A stretch of DNA of 64,000 bases from Haliotis asinina (lineage: Eukaryota; Mollusca; Gastropoda; Lepetellida; Haliotidae). A model generated the notes under the pieces. It ran no database searches. It saw nothing but the letters and a program-made list of their open reading frames with translations, and had not been told where the DNA came from. The stretch lies in the NCBI RefSeq assembly GCF_037392515.1, contig NC_090282.1, forward strand, positions 58,490,843 through 58,554,842, written 5' to 3'. The first letter of the stretch is position 1; each line of letters begins with the position of its first letter. Shown piece after piece: positions 28,015-39,602 of the stretch. Position numbers and translations under genes: made by a program.

Positions 28015-28519
28015 TGGTTTGTTGATTCTATATATAGAGTACACCGTGCACTGGGTATCAACCGGTCATGCCACCCTGTCGTGACTGTTCTGTATAAACA
28101 ACTTATTTGAATAGACAGCATTCCAATCGTTTTGTAACAAAAAACCATCAACTATAGCGTGAAACATCCATTGATAATTTCTCCTTAAACATCATTAACT
28201 TCTTTTCATCATGGTGATATTATGTATCGCTAGGCTTAATGAAATTGATATGATTAGATAATGACTGTCACGTGTAGCTATTTTTGGGATGAAATGTGGG
28301 ACAAATGAGGGATGAGGGATGAGGGATGAGGGATAAATGAGGGATGAGGGATTTATGGTCACTGGTTTCATTGTCTTTGCTAATTGGAGCACGAAATGAG
28401 GGATGAGGGATGAGGGATGTGGGTCATGGGCTATTGTTTTAGCTAATTACCGCATTGTTTTACCATTGTTTTGACATAGTTTCTATTGTCTGTGCTGTAG
28501 AATGAAATTTATATCTACT
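28015..28519 (-). repeat. Polinton right terminal inverted repeat
   Basis: The reverse complement aligns with 11553-12010. It retains about 42 bp (near 28117-28159) that the left arm lacks, and it carries the same heptamer arrays. The outer end TATCTACT mirrors AGTAGATA on the left. Confidence 0.9.
28305..28420 (+). repeat. ATGAGGG heptamer arrays in right terminal repeat
   Basis: Clusters of ATGAGGG at about 28305-28351 and 28397-28420, mirror images of the left-arm CCCTCAT arrays. Unit number is nearly the same in both arms. Confidence 0.85.
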
Positions 28520-28525
28520 TATAAT
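28520..28525 (+). other. Polinton target-site duplication, right copy (TATAAT)
   Basis: Identical to 11547-11552 and directly abutting the right terminal repeat. Confidence 0.92.
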
Positions 28526-29339
28526 TGCATTTGAGTGACTTTTAAACGATATAAATAAAACAAAATAGAACTGGTACCGGCACTCGTTGGTGGGATAAAC
28601 AAACCAAAATGGCGGACCCCGTTGCACACGTTTTTTCTCGAGCTGTAAACTTAAAAACGAAGCCGTCATTTTGGAAACATTTTCAATTGAACTCTTCTAC
28701 ATTCCCATCTGAGTCTTGACAGTAGCAAGGTTTAAAAGAGTAACTTCATTAAATAAAATTGTCTGGTCCAGAGTAGATTATTTACAGACCACCGCTACAT
28801 AAATATTGAGTGACCCTAAACTCACTCACTTGGACCGTACTTTCCCCATGTCAAGGGCATGTTCCTGGTTACTCCGACAGACCTCCCACGTTAACCCAGC
28901 ATTACTGTTAGCTGTACCCTTAGGTCCATGCTACCAATCCCTTTGCCGTTTATTCGGATCAACTTGTCGTTCAGCTGACAATGTCTGAATTGTGAACGAA
29001 AAACGACTCACAAGAAAAAGATCTCGTACGTTTACTGTTGAAGCAATATGTTTGTTTTTCGGCATAAACAATTTATTACACCTCAGTCCTTTCGCTATGT
29101 GATCGATAAGGTCGTCAGCTATCCCAGTTATGTTCGTCTTGACCAGCAATAACACATTACATGTCAGACGTTGAGAGTGCAGGCTCTAGTCCCGCATGAG
29201 ACCCAGTCCCAACAAATCTACTAAACTCTGAACTGAGAACCGGACAACAAAGGGCATTTCGGTCTGAAACAGTTAAATGTGATCTTCAGCAACATCAAAT
29301 TGGAAACATAACCAATATGTCCACATACGTTATCTGTCG
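28526..29339. other. Right flank of the Polinton; no gene seen
   Basis: Noncoding, except for a family-B repeat fragment at 28762-28828 (minus orientation; TCTGGTCCAGAGTAGATTAT and TAAACTCACTCACTT). Confidence 0.45.
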
Positions 29340-29420
29340 TTATACGTCGAGGCCTGTTATCAGTATCCCATGCTTGTCATAAGAGGTGTCTAAAGGGATT
29401 GGGTGGCCAGGGTCGCTGCC
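29340..29420 (-). repeat. Dispersed repeat family B, fragment feeding a minisatellite
   Basis: It has CCCATGCTTGTCATAAGAGG and GGGTGGCCAGGGTCGCTGCC as in other reverse-oriented copies (compare 63790-63860). The next segment of the repeat has been tandemly amplified at 29421-29630. Confidence 0.6.
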
Positions 29421-29630
29421 TTGGATGACACATGCCATTGTATCCCAACTGGGTAGATCGATGGCTTGGATGACACATGCCATTGTATCCCAACTGGGTA
29501 TCTCGCTGGCTTGGATGACACATGCCATTGTATCCCAACTGGGTATCTCGCTGGCTTGGATGACACATGCCATTGTATCCCAACTGGGTATCTCGCTGGC
29601 TTGGATGACACATGCCATTGTATCCCAACA
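29421..29630 (+). repeat. 45-bp minisatellite, five copies
   Basis: TTGGATGACACATGCC begins at 29421, 29466, 29511, 29556 and 29601, exactly 45 bp apart. A 45-bp period keeps frame, so open peptides appear on both strands; these are not genes. The unit corresponds to an internal part of the family-B dispersed repeat. Confidence 0.92.
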
Positions 29631-29659
29631 CGGACACAATTGAGGGGACCGTCTCAAAA

Positions 29660-30099
29660 CCCACACGATGTGAGAAAGTCGATTCATTTCAACAACAGCT
29701 GGTCAGAAACGCCATTAAGTCTCTATATAAGCAAAATACCTTTATCTCTCTGTGTATTCTGAAAAAGCATATGGAGACAAATCATTCTTTGGTCATTTCA
29801 AAATATCAGTTATGGAAATGCTTCACAAATTTGGTTTCCGTTACAAAAAGGTAGGCTCAGAAAATAGACGTGCATTGTGCGAGAGCTCTGATATTGTTCG
29901 ACTAAGAAACCGGTACTTACGCACAATTCGAAAGAAACGTACAGAGGGTTACGAGCCTGTATATTTGGACGAAACATGGGTAAATGCACAGGGACACAAT
30001 TGGGAACAAAGTAAACTGGACCATGCCACCATCAAGCCAGTCGTCATCAGGGTAGGCTCTGACGACAGCGACACCGATTCGGATAACAGCGTCTTCTGA
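29660..30099 (+). pseudogene. IS630/Tc1-type DDE transposase, frameshifted and internally deleted
   Basis: The N-terminal part (FQQQLVRNAIKSLYKQN, HMETNHSLVISKYQLWK) is in one frame up to about 29817. The following LHKFGFRYKKVGSENRRAL, DIVRLRNRYLRTIRKKRTEG and VYLDETWVN (first catalytic Asp) lie in another frame ending at 30099. After the catalytic block the sequence jumps to a short acidic tail (SDDSDTDSDNSVF), so the central and C-terminal catalytic regions are missing. The 1529-1675 fragment carries a similar tail. It is a dead element. Confidence 0.7.
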
Positions 30100-30960
30100 A
30101 AGTGGGAACACTGACTCCCACTGAACATCTCAAGTGGTAATCAGATAACGGCTTTTGAGATGACCCCATCTTGCCTGTTGATTACCGGGCTGTTCTACCA
30201 GCAAGTGCCAACTCCCTCGTACACAATAGCGAAAGGTGACAAGAAAATGATGATCGTTTTTTAACTGCATTTTTATTCGGGTGTCCCAAATTATGAGCAA
30301 TTCGTGACCAATTCATCGGTTTCAAATGGAATCAAACGGACTGTAACTATTGTCACTGGATAGTCGATCTGGGTCTTTTCGTAACCGATTCTTGAAACAT
30401 TCGTAGCGTTATGTCTATTCTTAACCCATTGGCTACGGTAAAAGGTGAGAATTCTAAAGACTACGAACGTTTCGAATAAGGGCCCAGGTGCTATTGTAGA
30501 CGTTAAGAACATACAAAAAAACATATTTTTCTTATGACGGTATATTCACTTCAGGGATATCCATTTTGAGACCACCTGGTGCCATACTGATTGCAAGCAG
30601 CCAATTCAAACACTTTATTACTATTAGCCTTGCGCAGATGATCCAGATTGGTTGGTATCCCGAGTGACCTGGTCAATTGTGAACCGGACGTCCCCAATTA
30701 CCCTTTCACAGCCACCAGGTACAGAGGCTTCCGCGGACATAGTTGCGGTCTTTATCGCTCTGTAAACATTCACTTACACATTCATAACCAGTGAAATCTT
30801 GTAAGATTTATAACCAGCTTGATAGTGGAGGTTTAAGTTGTTCCTGTAGGTCAACATTTATTACCGAGTCAGCCACAGTGTTATTATGTGGCATATTTGT
30901 TTGACTATTTGCCCAAGTCTTACTCCATAACGTTAGATCAAGCGTTTTTCATGTGCCCAC
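30100..30960. other. No gene seen
   Basis: Noncoding, with no recognisable repeat or domain on either strand. Confidence 0.4.
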
Positions 30961-31084
30961 GAAAAAGGATAGGGTGGTCGGGCATATCACAAAATGAATT
31001 CAGTGGCTATTCATGCCTGTACTCACTCGCGCGTGTTCAGGTTCAGTTATTATCTTCCACAACGCTTTTTTGGCGTGGGGTATT

Positions 31085-31445
31085 AAAATGCGCTCCGTCC
31101 GTCCGTCTGTCCGTGCGTCCGTGCGTCCGTGCACATTTGGCTTTTCCGGAGCAGGACTTCAAAACTGTTCTCTATTTCATCACCAGACTTGGCACATAGA
31201 TAGATCTGGTGGTGTACTGGTGCTTTTTGATATTTTTAAATTCTAAATAAAATACGTTTTTGACAAGTTTGTCTGAATTTGGTGGTAGTGCTCCTTTCCG
31301 GAGCAGAACTTAAAAACCTTTCAATATTTATTCCTCAAACTTAGCAGATAGATTGGTCTGGTGGTGTACTAGTGCCTTGTGGCAATTTTAGAATTCTGAA
31401 CAAAGTATTTTCAAAAGCCTCCTTCCACTTGGCCAAAACATTTGA
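31085..31445 (+). repeat. CCGT-type simple repeat and about 150-bp imperfect tandem repeat
   Basis: A run of CCGTCCGT/CGTGCGTC units at 31095-31132 precedes two copies of a segment starting TTCCGGAGCAG at 31144 and 31295, both continuing into AGATAGAT(T)GGTCTGGTGGTG-like sequence. This appears to be a dispersed mollusc-type repeat; the name is unknown. Confidence 0.6.
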
Positions 31446-31550
31446 CATCATCATAACTGGTAGACACATTTGTGAAGAGTATTTTGCCACTGGAGGGGAT
31501 ATTGATGACTTTTCCCTCTTGTTTTAATAACACCGTGATATTGTTGCAAT

Positions 31551-34500
31551 TTGACTTATCCATATAAATAAGTAAGAAACCCACTTTGTTCGGGTAGCGT
31601 ATTATTTCTTAGGAGCCCACCACTCACTCACTCTCTGGCATAATGTATGTTCAGATTCATTTCTTAACTTATCACTGTGATGCAGTTGGAATTTTACTGA
31701 CTCATCATATCTTAAGAGGTAACCACACCCTGACATTATGCATTGATTGTACGCCCACCGTTGAAAAAACGCACAGTTAACACCAGCAATCATCGGATAT
31801 TTTTTTAAGGCGGCGTCTCAGGTGTGGCGTGTTCCGAGTGACATGGATGTATGAGTTTTAGGTACTCTGTTATATCAACAGCATGATGAACTATGAACTT
31901 AAAAGGCAGCACCCGGCGATAACAGGGTCAAAGTCTAGGCTGCTGTTACTGTAAACACAAGATAACCAGGGTCACATGTATGTTTTATCTGTTTTTCATT
32001 TCCAATCTCAACCATCACCATAACAGACGGGCGAAGTGACACAAATAAACCCCCAACATTATTGTCACTAACTGTGGCACTTACTCTAAGAAGCTTTAAA
32101 ATTTAGAGGCCTTGGAAATAGTGTTAAAATCAGTCGTAAAAATGAGCATCTGTGTTTTTCGACAAAGAAATAAATGTGTACCAAGACGATCTATGTTTTT
32201 TTCTTCTGTGCTTTGTTATGACTGGGCAAACGTACGAACATGTCTTTCAAGACGTCTAAGGCTGAATAGTTAAAGCGACGGAAAAACTGCGATAATTTTT
32301 TAAAACTATTATTTTCCATCTACAATTGAAAATCCAGGGCGAGTGGCAGTTAGGAAACAAGTAAAAAATACGGACAGCCTAGAGTGACACATCAGAGGTG
32401 ACGATCACAGTCAATATCACATGTCACTGATAAAATGTTCTTGAAGGTGTCTTTCGAGATTTATTCTGTCTTGAATTTACCTTCTCACCTGGCTCTAATA
32501 GAGGATATGAGGCCGTGCTCTGACCGGCTGATTACAGTGGAGGGAAGGGCCCAGACGGTGGGTAATCAGGTCATTCAGCTGGCCAGTGCAGAACGTCAGT
32601 GTTAGGAAGGGTTACGGGAACTCAGCCATTTCAGCAATTATTCACTTGTCTGGCCCACACAACATTCCAATATCACTGCGAGGGAAACCGCCGGTGTGCA
32701 GTGTTAGACTACAATTAAAATATACAATTACAGGTGTGTGCTTTTGATGAAACTGAACCACAGACAATACAAGAAGACATGATTGACAGATGAAGTTTTG
32801 GACTATCCAGGAAATGATTGTGAGTTGACTTGAACCGTAAGAAGAAAATTTAAAATATTTAACACTTTTTGTCATAGTACCTTGGTTGTTCGTATTGAAA
32901 TATTTTAACGCATGCGACAATTAGGATAGGGTTAACACTATCAAGTCTACATTATGTCATTACTTCTTATCTTAACCTAATTATTCCAGTATCAGATATC
33001 ATATTATCTATGTAGGTGGACATAGGTAAAAATCTGTCTTAAATATACACCCAAACAAAAGTAAATTCGTAATGCTTTGATAATATATCTGCCCATACTT
33101 TTATTATAAATTCACATAGGTTTGATAAATTATTAATGATGTCCCATAAACAGGTTGCGTGTTCTCCTATCGTGCTGTGTATTATTAAATATTTGTCGCA
33201 CTCATTTATAAATGGTATGGAAAGGTAGTTTAAGAATAATTATTTACCAATCCATGTTTAATCTAATTTTGAATAAATCGTGTTTACATTTAATTTCATT
33301 CAAGGTTTTTACGATAAATTCTGCGAAATCTTGCGTGAACTTTTCCACAGTGAGCCAGCTTACTGTTACCTACGACAAGCCTGGTGAGATGAGCGGTATG
33401 GATGCCATTTAGCTGACAGAAAACAGGTACATTTATCGAATGACTTACTTTGGTTCATCACAAGTCATATTTGCAAGAATTTGAGAATAATGTGTCAGTG
33501 GCGAACGCGGGAGCTGGTCAGAAAACTCCGTTCTTAGAATATATCCGGCTATGTGCTGTATCAACGTTCTACTCACCAGATTGCGATATATATATAGATA
33601 GATAGATAGATAGAAAGAAAGAGAGTATGAGAATATATATACAGTAGAACATATATAACAAGTAGTTTCCGAAATGATAACACGACGGATTTTCTCCTAC
33701 ATGTTTCATTATTGTATCTTCAGGGAGAAAAACTGCAATCACTTCTAGCTGAAGTTGACGAGGAAATACACTCGCTAATCGTAATTTCTGCACATATTAA
33801 ATAACACCCAGCAGATCAGAAGATATAATTTAAATAGAAAGTCGATATATTTACTAAGGTTTTATCTCAACAAGACCGTGTCATCTGGACAAAATACACG
33901 TCGTCATGGTAATACAAGATGACACAAATATGCGCCATTAGGGCCCCTGATGTTGTCAGTTCGTCAGGGCATATTTCAGTGAGTGCATGGCGCACACGCT
34001 CCAAAAGGCGTGTTCGTTTACGCATCTGTTGAAATAAAAGCACAGGCGAATATACCCAGATAATCGATTAGGTTTAACACATGGTATATCTTGCACGTTC
34101 ATAACTGATGGCCGTGGATTGCGTTAACTGTAATCTTCCCGTTTCTTTCTCTATAGGTCTTTGGAAATATTCATGTCTTTTTAAGAATAAACAAATACCA
34201 TTGCATTGCTGCTATGTACCCGTAGGATCCTTGATGACCTTGTGTATTTTGCTTTCTTCAGAGTTCAAAATACAAATAAAAATGTAAACATACCACACTT
34301 ACCAACGAAATACATTTAAATGACCTTTTAATGCTGAGCGATAATCCTTTGAATAGGACAAGAAAGATTTAAAAAACGAAAACCAACGAGCAAAAAAAGA
34401 AAACGACAAACAACAAACAAAGAGCCCCCAAACAAACAAACAAACAAAACAATACAAAACACAAAAAACACAAACAGTTACCATCCGGGTTCTGATGAAG

Positions 34501-35840
34501 GCGGTCATCCAGGTTAGCCGTTGCAAAATCCATATTTCCTGAACCAGATTTTTGCGTAGTGGTATTGGATAACAAGCGTGTACATGCGCAGTGGTTGAAA
34601 TACCTTTGTTGCCTCATTCTCACTATTTGCTTCGAGCCCAGAACAGGTAAGCACGTACCTTTTAATGCTAAACCAATTACCACAGTACGACATTATATGG
34701 TATAAACTGGACATAACCAGTAAGTACCTTCTGCGAGGAAGTAAGATATCAGTGAACCAGTGTTGTGAGTATCCAACGTGAAATAAGATCAATTAACACA
34801 AATGTGATTGTGACAACAAACCGCTGACAGTCATGTGGCGACATTAAGTAATATACATTAGGATAATGCTAAGATATGACCAATGCTGCATCTCGGTCGT
34901 TCAGTATATTCGAGCAAAATGAAAATACCAGAAAAAGGCGTAATGTAGTTGCTATGAGATGTGGTAACAATTGTGTTACTCATGGTCATAATTCAACAAT
35001 TTAACACAGATACGTACTTCCTCTTTAACGCTTAGACCATAACCACAATACGATACTGCTAAATTCTTTATCATACAAAATGCAATATTTAACATATTCT
35101 CTGATCCTCTGACTTGTCGGACAGCACTTCATACTTCACTCCCACGCCCATTCTATCTTATGTGATATTTTAGAACGTTACAGTGAACTTTTAACTGGCC
35201 ATTTGGACATTATGATAACTTTTGTTGGTTACCAAGTTATGTCGGCATAGGTGGTAACCCACAGGGTGATAGCTAATGTAACTCTAGATAAATATGTACA
35301 TGTATCTCCACTACGTATACCCAACTCTGATTTTAAACCATAACTCAGAGAGCACATTAAACATTTAACACAAATTAATTGTGTAGGTATAAATACACTT
35401 CGTGAAATTAGAAAAAAAAAGAAGTTATACCTACATGGGATGTCAATCAAGCAATGACGAAGTTGCTAAAAAATGAGAGTCCTTGGGAGATTTCTCTCAC
35501 AAGGGACCGGATATCTATGATCATTCATCATCTGTACAGGATCTTTTCACGAGTGTAATTTCTTATGTAATATTGGTTCTTCTTAAACAGAATTGTTTAT
35601 TAAATTTTGAAAATAGAAATTGTGTTAATGTGAATATATCCCAACTGAACTTATTGACGGTGTTGCCACTCAGGTGTTAAAGTTCTGTAAAAGTATTATA
35701 TTCTTTACGTGACATGTGAGAGAATCTAAATAAGAGTACATGGCATCAGTTAGTTCATATTTTTACCGTTGGATAGCATTACACACAACCACTACAGACC
35801 AAAGAGATGTCGTAAATCCTGCTGAGATATCACAGAGGAA
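31551..35840. other. No gene seen; AT-rich intergenic or intronic DNA
   Basis: About 4.3 kb without a supportable coding region. It contains a GATA/AAAG microsatellite at 33586-33625 and an AAAC-rich stretch around 34380-34480. It may include 5' exons of the LicD-type gene, but none was identified. Confidence 0.4.
33586..33625 (+). repeat. TA/GATA/GAAA microsatellite
   Basis: TATATATAT runs into GATAGATAGATAGATA, then GAAAGAAAGAGAG. Confidence 0.85.
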
Positions 35841-35841
35841 T

Positions 35842-35968
35842 CGTATATCTCCATGATGCCGTATATCTCCATGATGCCGTATATCTCCATGATGCCGTAT
35901 ATCTCCATGATGCCGTATATCTCCATGATGCCGTATATCTCCATGATGCCGTATATCTCCATGATGCC
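35842..35968 (+). repeat. 18-bp minisatellite, about seven copies
   Basis: The unit CGTATATCTCCATGATGC repeats with almost no variation, implying recent expansion. It lies about 750 bp upstream of the LicD-type coding sequence. Confidence 0.92.
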
Positions 35969-36715
35969 CAGTAAGGTGGTGTAACTTTGGCTGCTAGTGT
36001 TTCATACTGACGTTATTTGTTTCATAACTGAATTGTGTTATCATTTGTCAAACAGCATTTAATATGACATTATTTTTTGTTATCACTATATGGCTGCAAT
36101 ATTGCCCGATGCGATCTAAACATTTAACTGACACAGGCTTACCCGTACAAACTGGACATAGCTAATCATTACCATATGTAAGGAAGTAAGACATCAGTGA
36201 ACCCGTGATACGTGCCCATCATGAAGGTAATCAGTTCACAGAGATGTGAATGTGGCAATAAACCGTCAACATGGGGTAGTATATAAGATATTGGTAAGAT
36301 AGCGATGTAATCTAGTACATGTGCATATTCGTGCTAAATGAATTTATGAATTTAACACAATATGGCTAAATGTTGTTGCTGGCATACTTGATAAATACTT
36401 GTAAACCTGTGATAACATGTTCAAGACAAATTAAGATACGTACTTGAATGAAAGCGCAAAGGCTTAGCAGACAGCTCGATGATATTTAAACGCCGTATGG
36501 TTAGGGCATGATTAAGGCGACAAGATTAACATATTTTACAGAAAAATCTCATATTAAAGAATGAAAAGAAACAATGAAAAGAAGCCTTGAGATTTTCTCA
36601 TGTGGAAATGTAGACACTCACTCTCTCACTTACTCTTTCTGTCTCTAAAATGTGTTATGTTCTTGTTTAAAATATTGAGTTGTATTTTCAAGGTCAAGTC
36701 ACTCAAGATCCAAGT

Positions 36716-37693
36716 ATGAAAACGTCAGCCATAAAAACCACATTAGTGTGTCTCGCTTTCTTCATATGCTGGAGCCTTTATTTTGTTTATCCTTCTACCA
36801 AGACGGGTCTTGTACAACGGGAAATCAACTCAGACATTGTTGGAACTATCGCAAACAAAATTATCAAGTTCATAGCTAGAAATTTCACAGCAACAGCTGA
36901 TAGAGTTGACTGTTTCCTGGGAAGAAAACAATCTGTGATAGATATGTTGACACATCACCTTGCTAGTGATGATCAAGAATCACCTGCGACGAATGCTAAA
37001 AAGGTTCTATTTTATGACCGATTACTACTGAAAGAAAAGTTGGAATTTAGAAACCTCATCGAAACCTTCAGTGAAGGCGTGCCTACAAACATCACATATT
37101 TCCTCTATGCAGGAGCTTTACTTGGTTCCTACTCTCATCACGGCATGATTCCTTGGGACGATGATCTGGACATTATAGTGAGGGAGAAAGACAAGCCTTT
37201 ACTGCTTGAATTCTTGCAGTCTCTCAGGCCAAAGTATGAACACTACACCAACTGGAAGGTGAACTGGAAATTTTACCACAAAAAGTCCCCAAATGCTGGC
37301 TCGAAGGCTTGGAAGTGGCCATTCATCGATATCTTTTTTTATTCTGAAAAGTCCTCATTCATCCAAGATTGTAGAGCAAAAACTAAGAAATTCAACAAGA
37401 GTGATGTGTTTCCTTTGATCAAGCGGCCTTTCATGGGAATGATGCTACCAGCACCGAGACACACCCGTAAGGTTTTGGAGTCGACTTACAATATCGATCT
37501 TTGTGTATCAAATTCATATGATCACAGACTGGAAAAAGACGTGCCATCAAAATGTGTAGTAAAACTCCCGTGTGACCTGTTAAAAGACAAATTCCCTTTT
37601 GTTGAAAGAAAGGACACAAAGAACACAACTGTTGAAGTTTTGGATACAGCATACAGCAAGCGAAGCGTGTATGAAACTACAGATATATATTGA
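36716..37693 (+). CDS. LicD-family (fukutin-like) type II membrane protein (325 aa)
   Basis: The ATG at 36716 is the first in frame; the frame is open upstream to a possible splice acceptor (GTATTTTCAAG, ending near 36692), so a 5' leader exon is likely. A single N-terminal membrane anchor (TTLVCLAFFICWSLYFVYP, residues about 7-26) follows a short basic cytoplasmic end, as in Golgi transferases. The LicD nucleotidyltransferase-like core begins at about 115, with FLYAGALLGSYSHHGMIPWD and the Asp triad WDDDLDI (Trp 147 to Asp 152), then WPFIDIFFYS. The family transfers phospho-sugar or phosphocholine-type groups to glycans; fukutin and FKRP add ribitol phosphate. Substrate cannot be read from the sequence. 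The frame is intact and intronless. Confidence 0.85.
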   Translation: MKTSAIKTTLVCLAFFICWSLYFVYPSTKTGLVQREINSDIVGTIANKIIKFIARNFTATADRVDCFLGRKQSVIDMLTHHLASDDQESPATNAKKVLFYDRLLLKEKLEFRNLIETFSEGVPTNITYFLYAGALLGSYSHHGMIPWDDDLDIIVREKDKPLLLEFLQSLRPKYEHYTNWKVNWKFYHKKSPNAGSKAWKWPFIDIFFYSEKSSFIQDCRAKTKKFNKSDVFPLIKRPFMGMMLPAPRHTRKVLESTYNIDLCVSNSYDHRLEKDVPSKCVVKLPCDLLKDKFPFVERKDTKNTTVEVLDTAYSKRSVYETTDIY

Positions 37694-38129
37694 AGTATTT
37701 TACTTGTATTACTTTGTATTACTTTCGTTGTGGATATGATACTCAAATCATTTCTGTGAGAAAGCATAATTCCTGTATTAAAATATTTGACATGGTATAT
37801 CAACTCTACATGTTGTCTATGCATTTTGATAAAACTATTGTGCTATTGGAACGTCTAGGGGATGTGATATGCATTTCAGTGTATGATATGCGCATACAAT
37901 TTTATGATCGTGTTATATCTGCTTGTTCCTTGAAACATTTACTATGTCCGGCTTTCATGTGGTTGGCGGTTTTCTAAGGATACCACGGGAGAAGCCAGTG
38001 TGGATAAAACAGTATGAACGCAGTTCACCATTAGCTACCGATTGCAAGAAAATGTGTCCCTGCATGGTCCTGAAAACCCTGTATCTAAAACAAATCGTTG
38101 GCACTTGTGTTATGGATTTTATATATGTC

Positions 38130-38130
<1 letters not shown>
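37694..38130. other. 3' flank of the LicD-type gene
   Basis: Probably 3' untranslated sequence; no clear AATAAA was found near the stop. Confidence 0.35.

Positions 38131-38190
<60 letters not shown>
38131..38190 (+). repeat. (AT)n(GT)n microsatellite
   Basis: About 24 AT units followed by six GT units. Confidence 0.95.
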
Positions 38191-38320
38191 AACTTTACAG
38201 ACAATTTCACAGACAGAACGAGGTCACGCTCCCTTTAGTGTTGTGTTAAAGCAAGAAAATGTTCACAGTAATGGACGTTCATCTGTATGTTACAAAGAAA
38301 AGGTTGTTGTTTATTGCCTA

Positions 38321-38584
38321 GTTCTTTCCGGGTGGTCGAGATGAGGGGCGGAGTGGGGTGGGGTATGGTGTCGTTGCTTTTTATCAGTTCGAAGTAGTTG
38401 CAACCCGTGTGGTATACAAGAGCTCTGCTAAAATATCATGTAGTATCTACCGGTTCTTTCCGGGTGGTCGAGATGAGGGGCGGAGTAGGGTAGGGTATGG
38501 TGTCATTGCCTTTTATCAGTTCGAAGTAGTTGCAAACCGTGTGGTATACAAGAGCTCTGCTAAAATATCATGTAGTATCTACCG
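38321..38584 (+). repeat. 132-bp tandem duplication
   Basis: GTTCTTTCCGGGTGGTCGAG starts at 38321 and again at 38453, and the following 130 bp are nearly identical (few substitutions). The small open frame across both copies reflects the duplication (132 is a multiple of three). Confidence 0.9.
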
Positions 38585-38876
38585 TTCACGTCAAACCCAT
38601 GTCATATGTACCTGCACATTGCCCGACGGCACATTCCCTAGTGTGAAAGTAAAAACATATTAAACTCATAACAAAGGAAAACGTGTAGACTGTCTTTCAT
38701 TCCACAGAGCAGAAAGGATAAAATGATGAAAATATTTCAGTGGATCATCGAGAAAAGTAATTGATACAGGCTTGGGAGAAAGTTAATCACGTTCTGGTCT
38801 AGAGTTGCACTCGTGCATCTGCATTTTAACCTTCTATCGCCACAGTACAGTACCATCCCGATGTGGCCTGCAACGA

Positions 38877-38925
38877 CTGGAGTCTGGACCAAACAATCCA
38901 GTGACAAAATAGCGAGTTGACTCAT
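38877..38925 (+). repeat. Dispersed repeat family B, short fragment
   Basis: GGAGTCTGGACCAAACAATC followed by CAGTGACA matches the middle of the family-B repeat. Confidence 0.5.
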
Positions 38926-39549
38926 TTTGTTTGTTACTGGAAAAGTAATTTCAGTACAATTATGGCATTCAATGGCAACGCAAATAAAGAAATGTACTTG
39001 CTTTCTGTAAGCAAAATACCGTTTGGGCCTCCCTCAACCAGTTCAAAGTATTCAAGTCATATATATGGCATGGTCGACATGAGTCATTAACGTACGATAT
39101 AGATGCGTCTTATTCCCCGAATGCATTGCTCTCGCAAAAAATACATAATTGAAAGCATGAATGTTATTCAAACACCATAATACATTTGAGTCATGTTTTT
39201 ATTATGCAAGTTCGTTTTTATGCTCAACGTTTCTTTGAAATTTCAAATCATTTAATGAGTTAATAGATGCACATGACTTGACAGGGAAAGACTCGATGTG
39301 GCCTAAAGTCATATCGCACCTCATCCTACAACAGGCACATACACAGAACAAGGTCGCTGTATTGTTGCTTGGTGAAATGCAATAAATATCTACTTTAGAT
39401 CCCAGGGTATGCTAGACTTAGGTACGCGATAACAAGCTCCCTCTTCAAAGTTGAGCCGTTATCGTGGAGGCCCTTTCCCAACCGGGATTCAGTTGTCATG
39501 CTCGCAAATTTGGTTGACTCATATTCTCGTATCCCAGCTGCATATATAT

Positions 39550-39602
39550 AGGTCGATACCGTTAGTCGCCGCCACGACAAGGGTGGGTTGCTGAAGGTAG
39601 CC
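39550..39602 (+). repeat. Dispersed repeat family B, 3' fragment
   Basis: GATACCGTTAGTCGCCGCCA, then GGGTGGGTTGCTGAAGG, as in the 3' part of family B. Confidence 0.5.

Larger units (their letters stand above)
11553..28519. mobile_element. Complete Polinton/Maverick (adintovirus-like) element, about 17.0 kb
   Basis: Bounded by inverted repeats starting 5'-AGTAGATATAAATTTC and by TATAAT duplications, this 16,967-bp element carries the diagnostic Polinton set: protein-primed DNA polymerase B, retroviral-type integrase, adenain-like protease, packaging ATPase, double-jelly-roll major capsid and single-jelly-roll minor capsid proteins. Polymerase and one small gene lie on the plus strand; everything else is on the minus strand, and the two sets converge near 19.95 kb. 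Length, 5'-AG terminus and 6-bp duplication match the family description. No frame in the core genes is broken. Extra genes (NADAR, BIR, paired Cys/His proteins) distinguish it from a minimal element. It is best viewed as an endogenous virus-like transposon. Confidence 0.95.

Noticed and set aside
28305..28420. CRISPR-like or telomeric array
   Set aside because: The heptamer arrays are short, lack spacers and are mirrored in both Polinton arms; this is animal DNA and the unit is not TTAGGG.
29340..29762. Repeat-containing proteins on both strands
   Set aside because: Open frames follow from a 45-bp tandem repeat divisible by three; no start context or domain.
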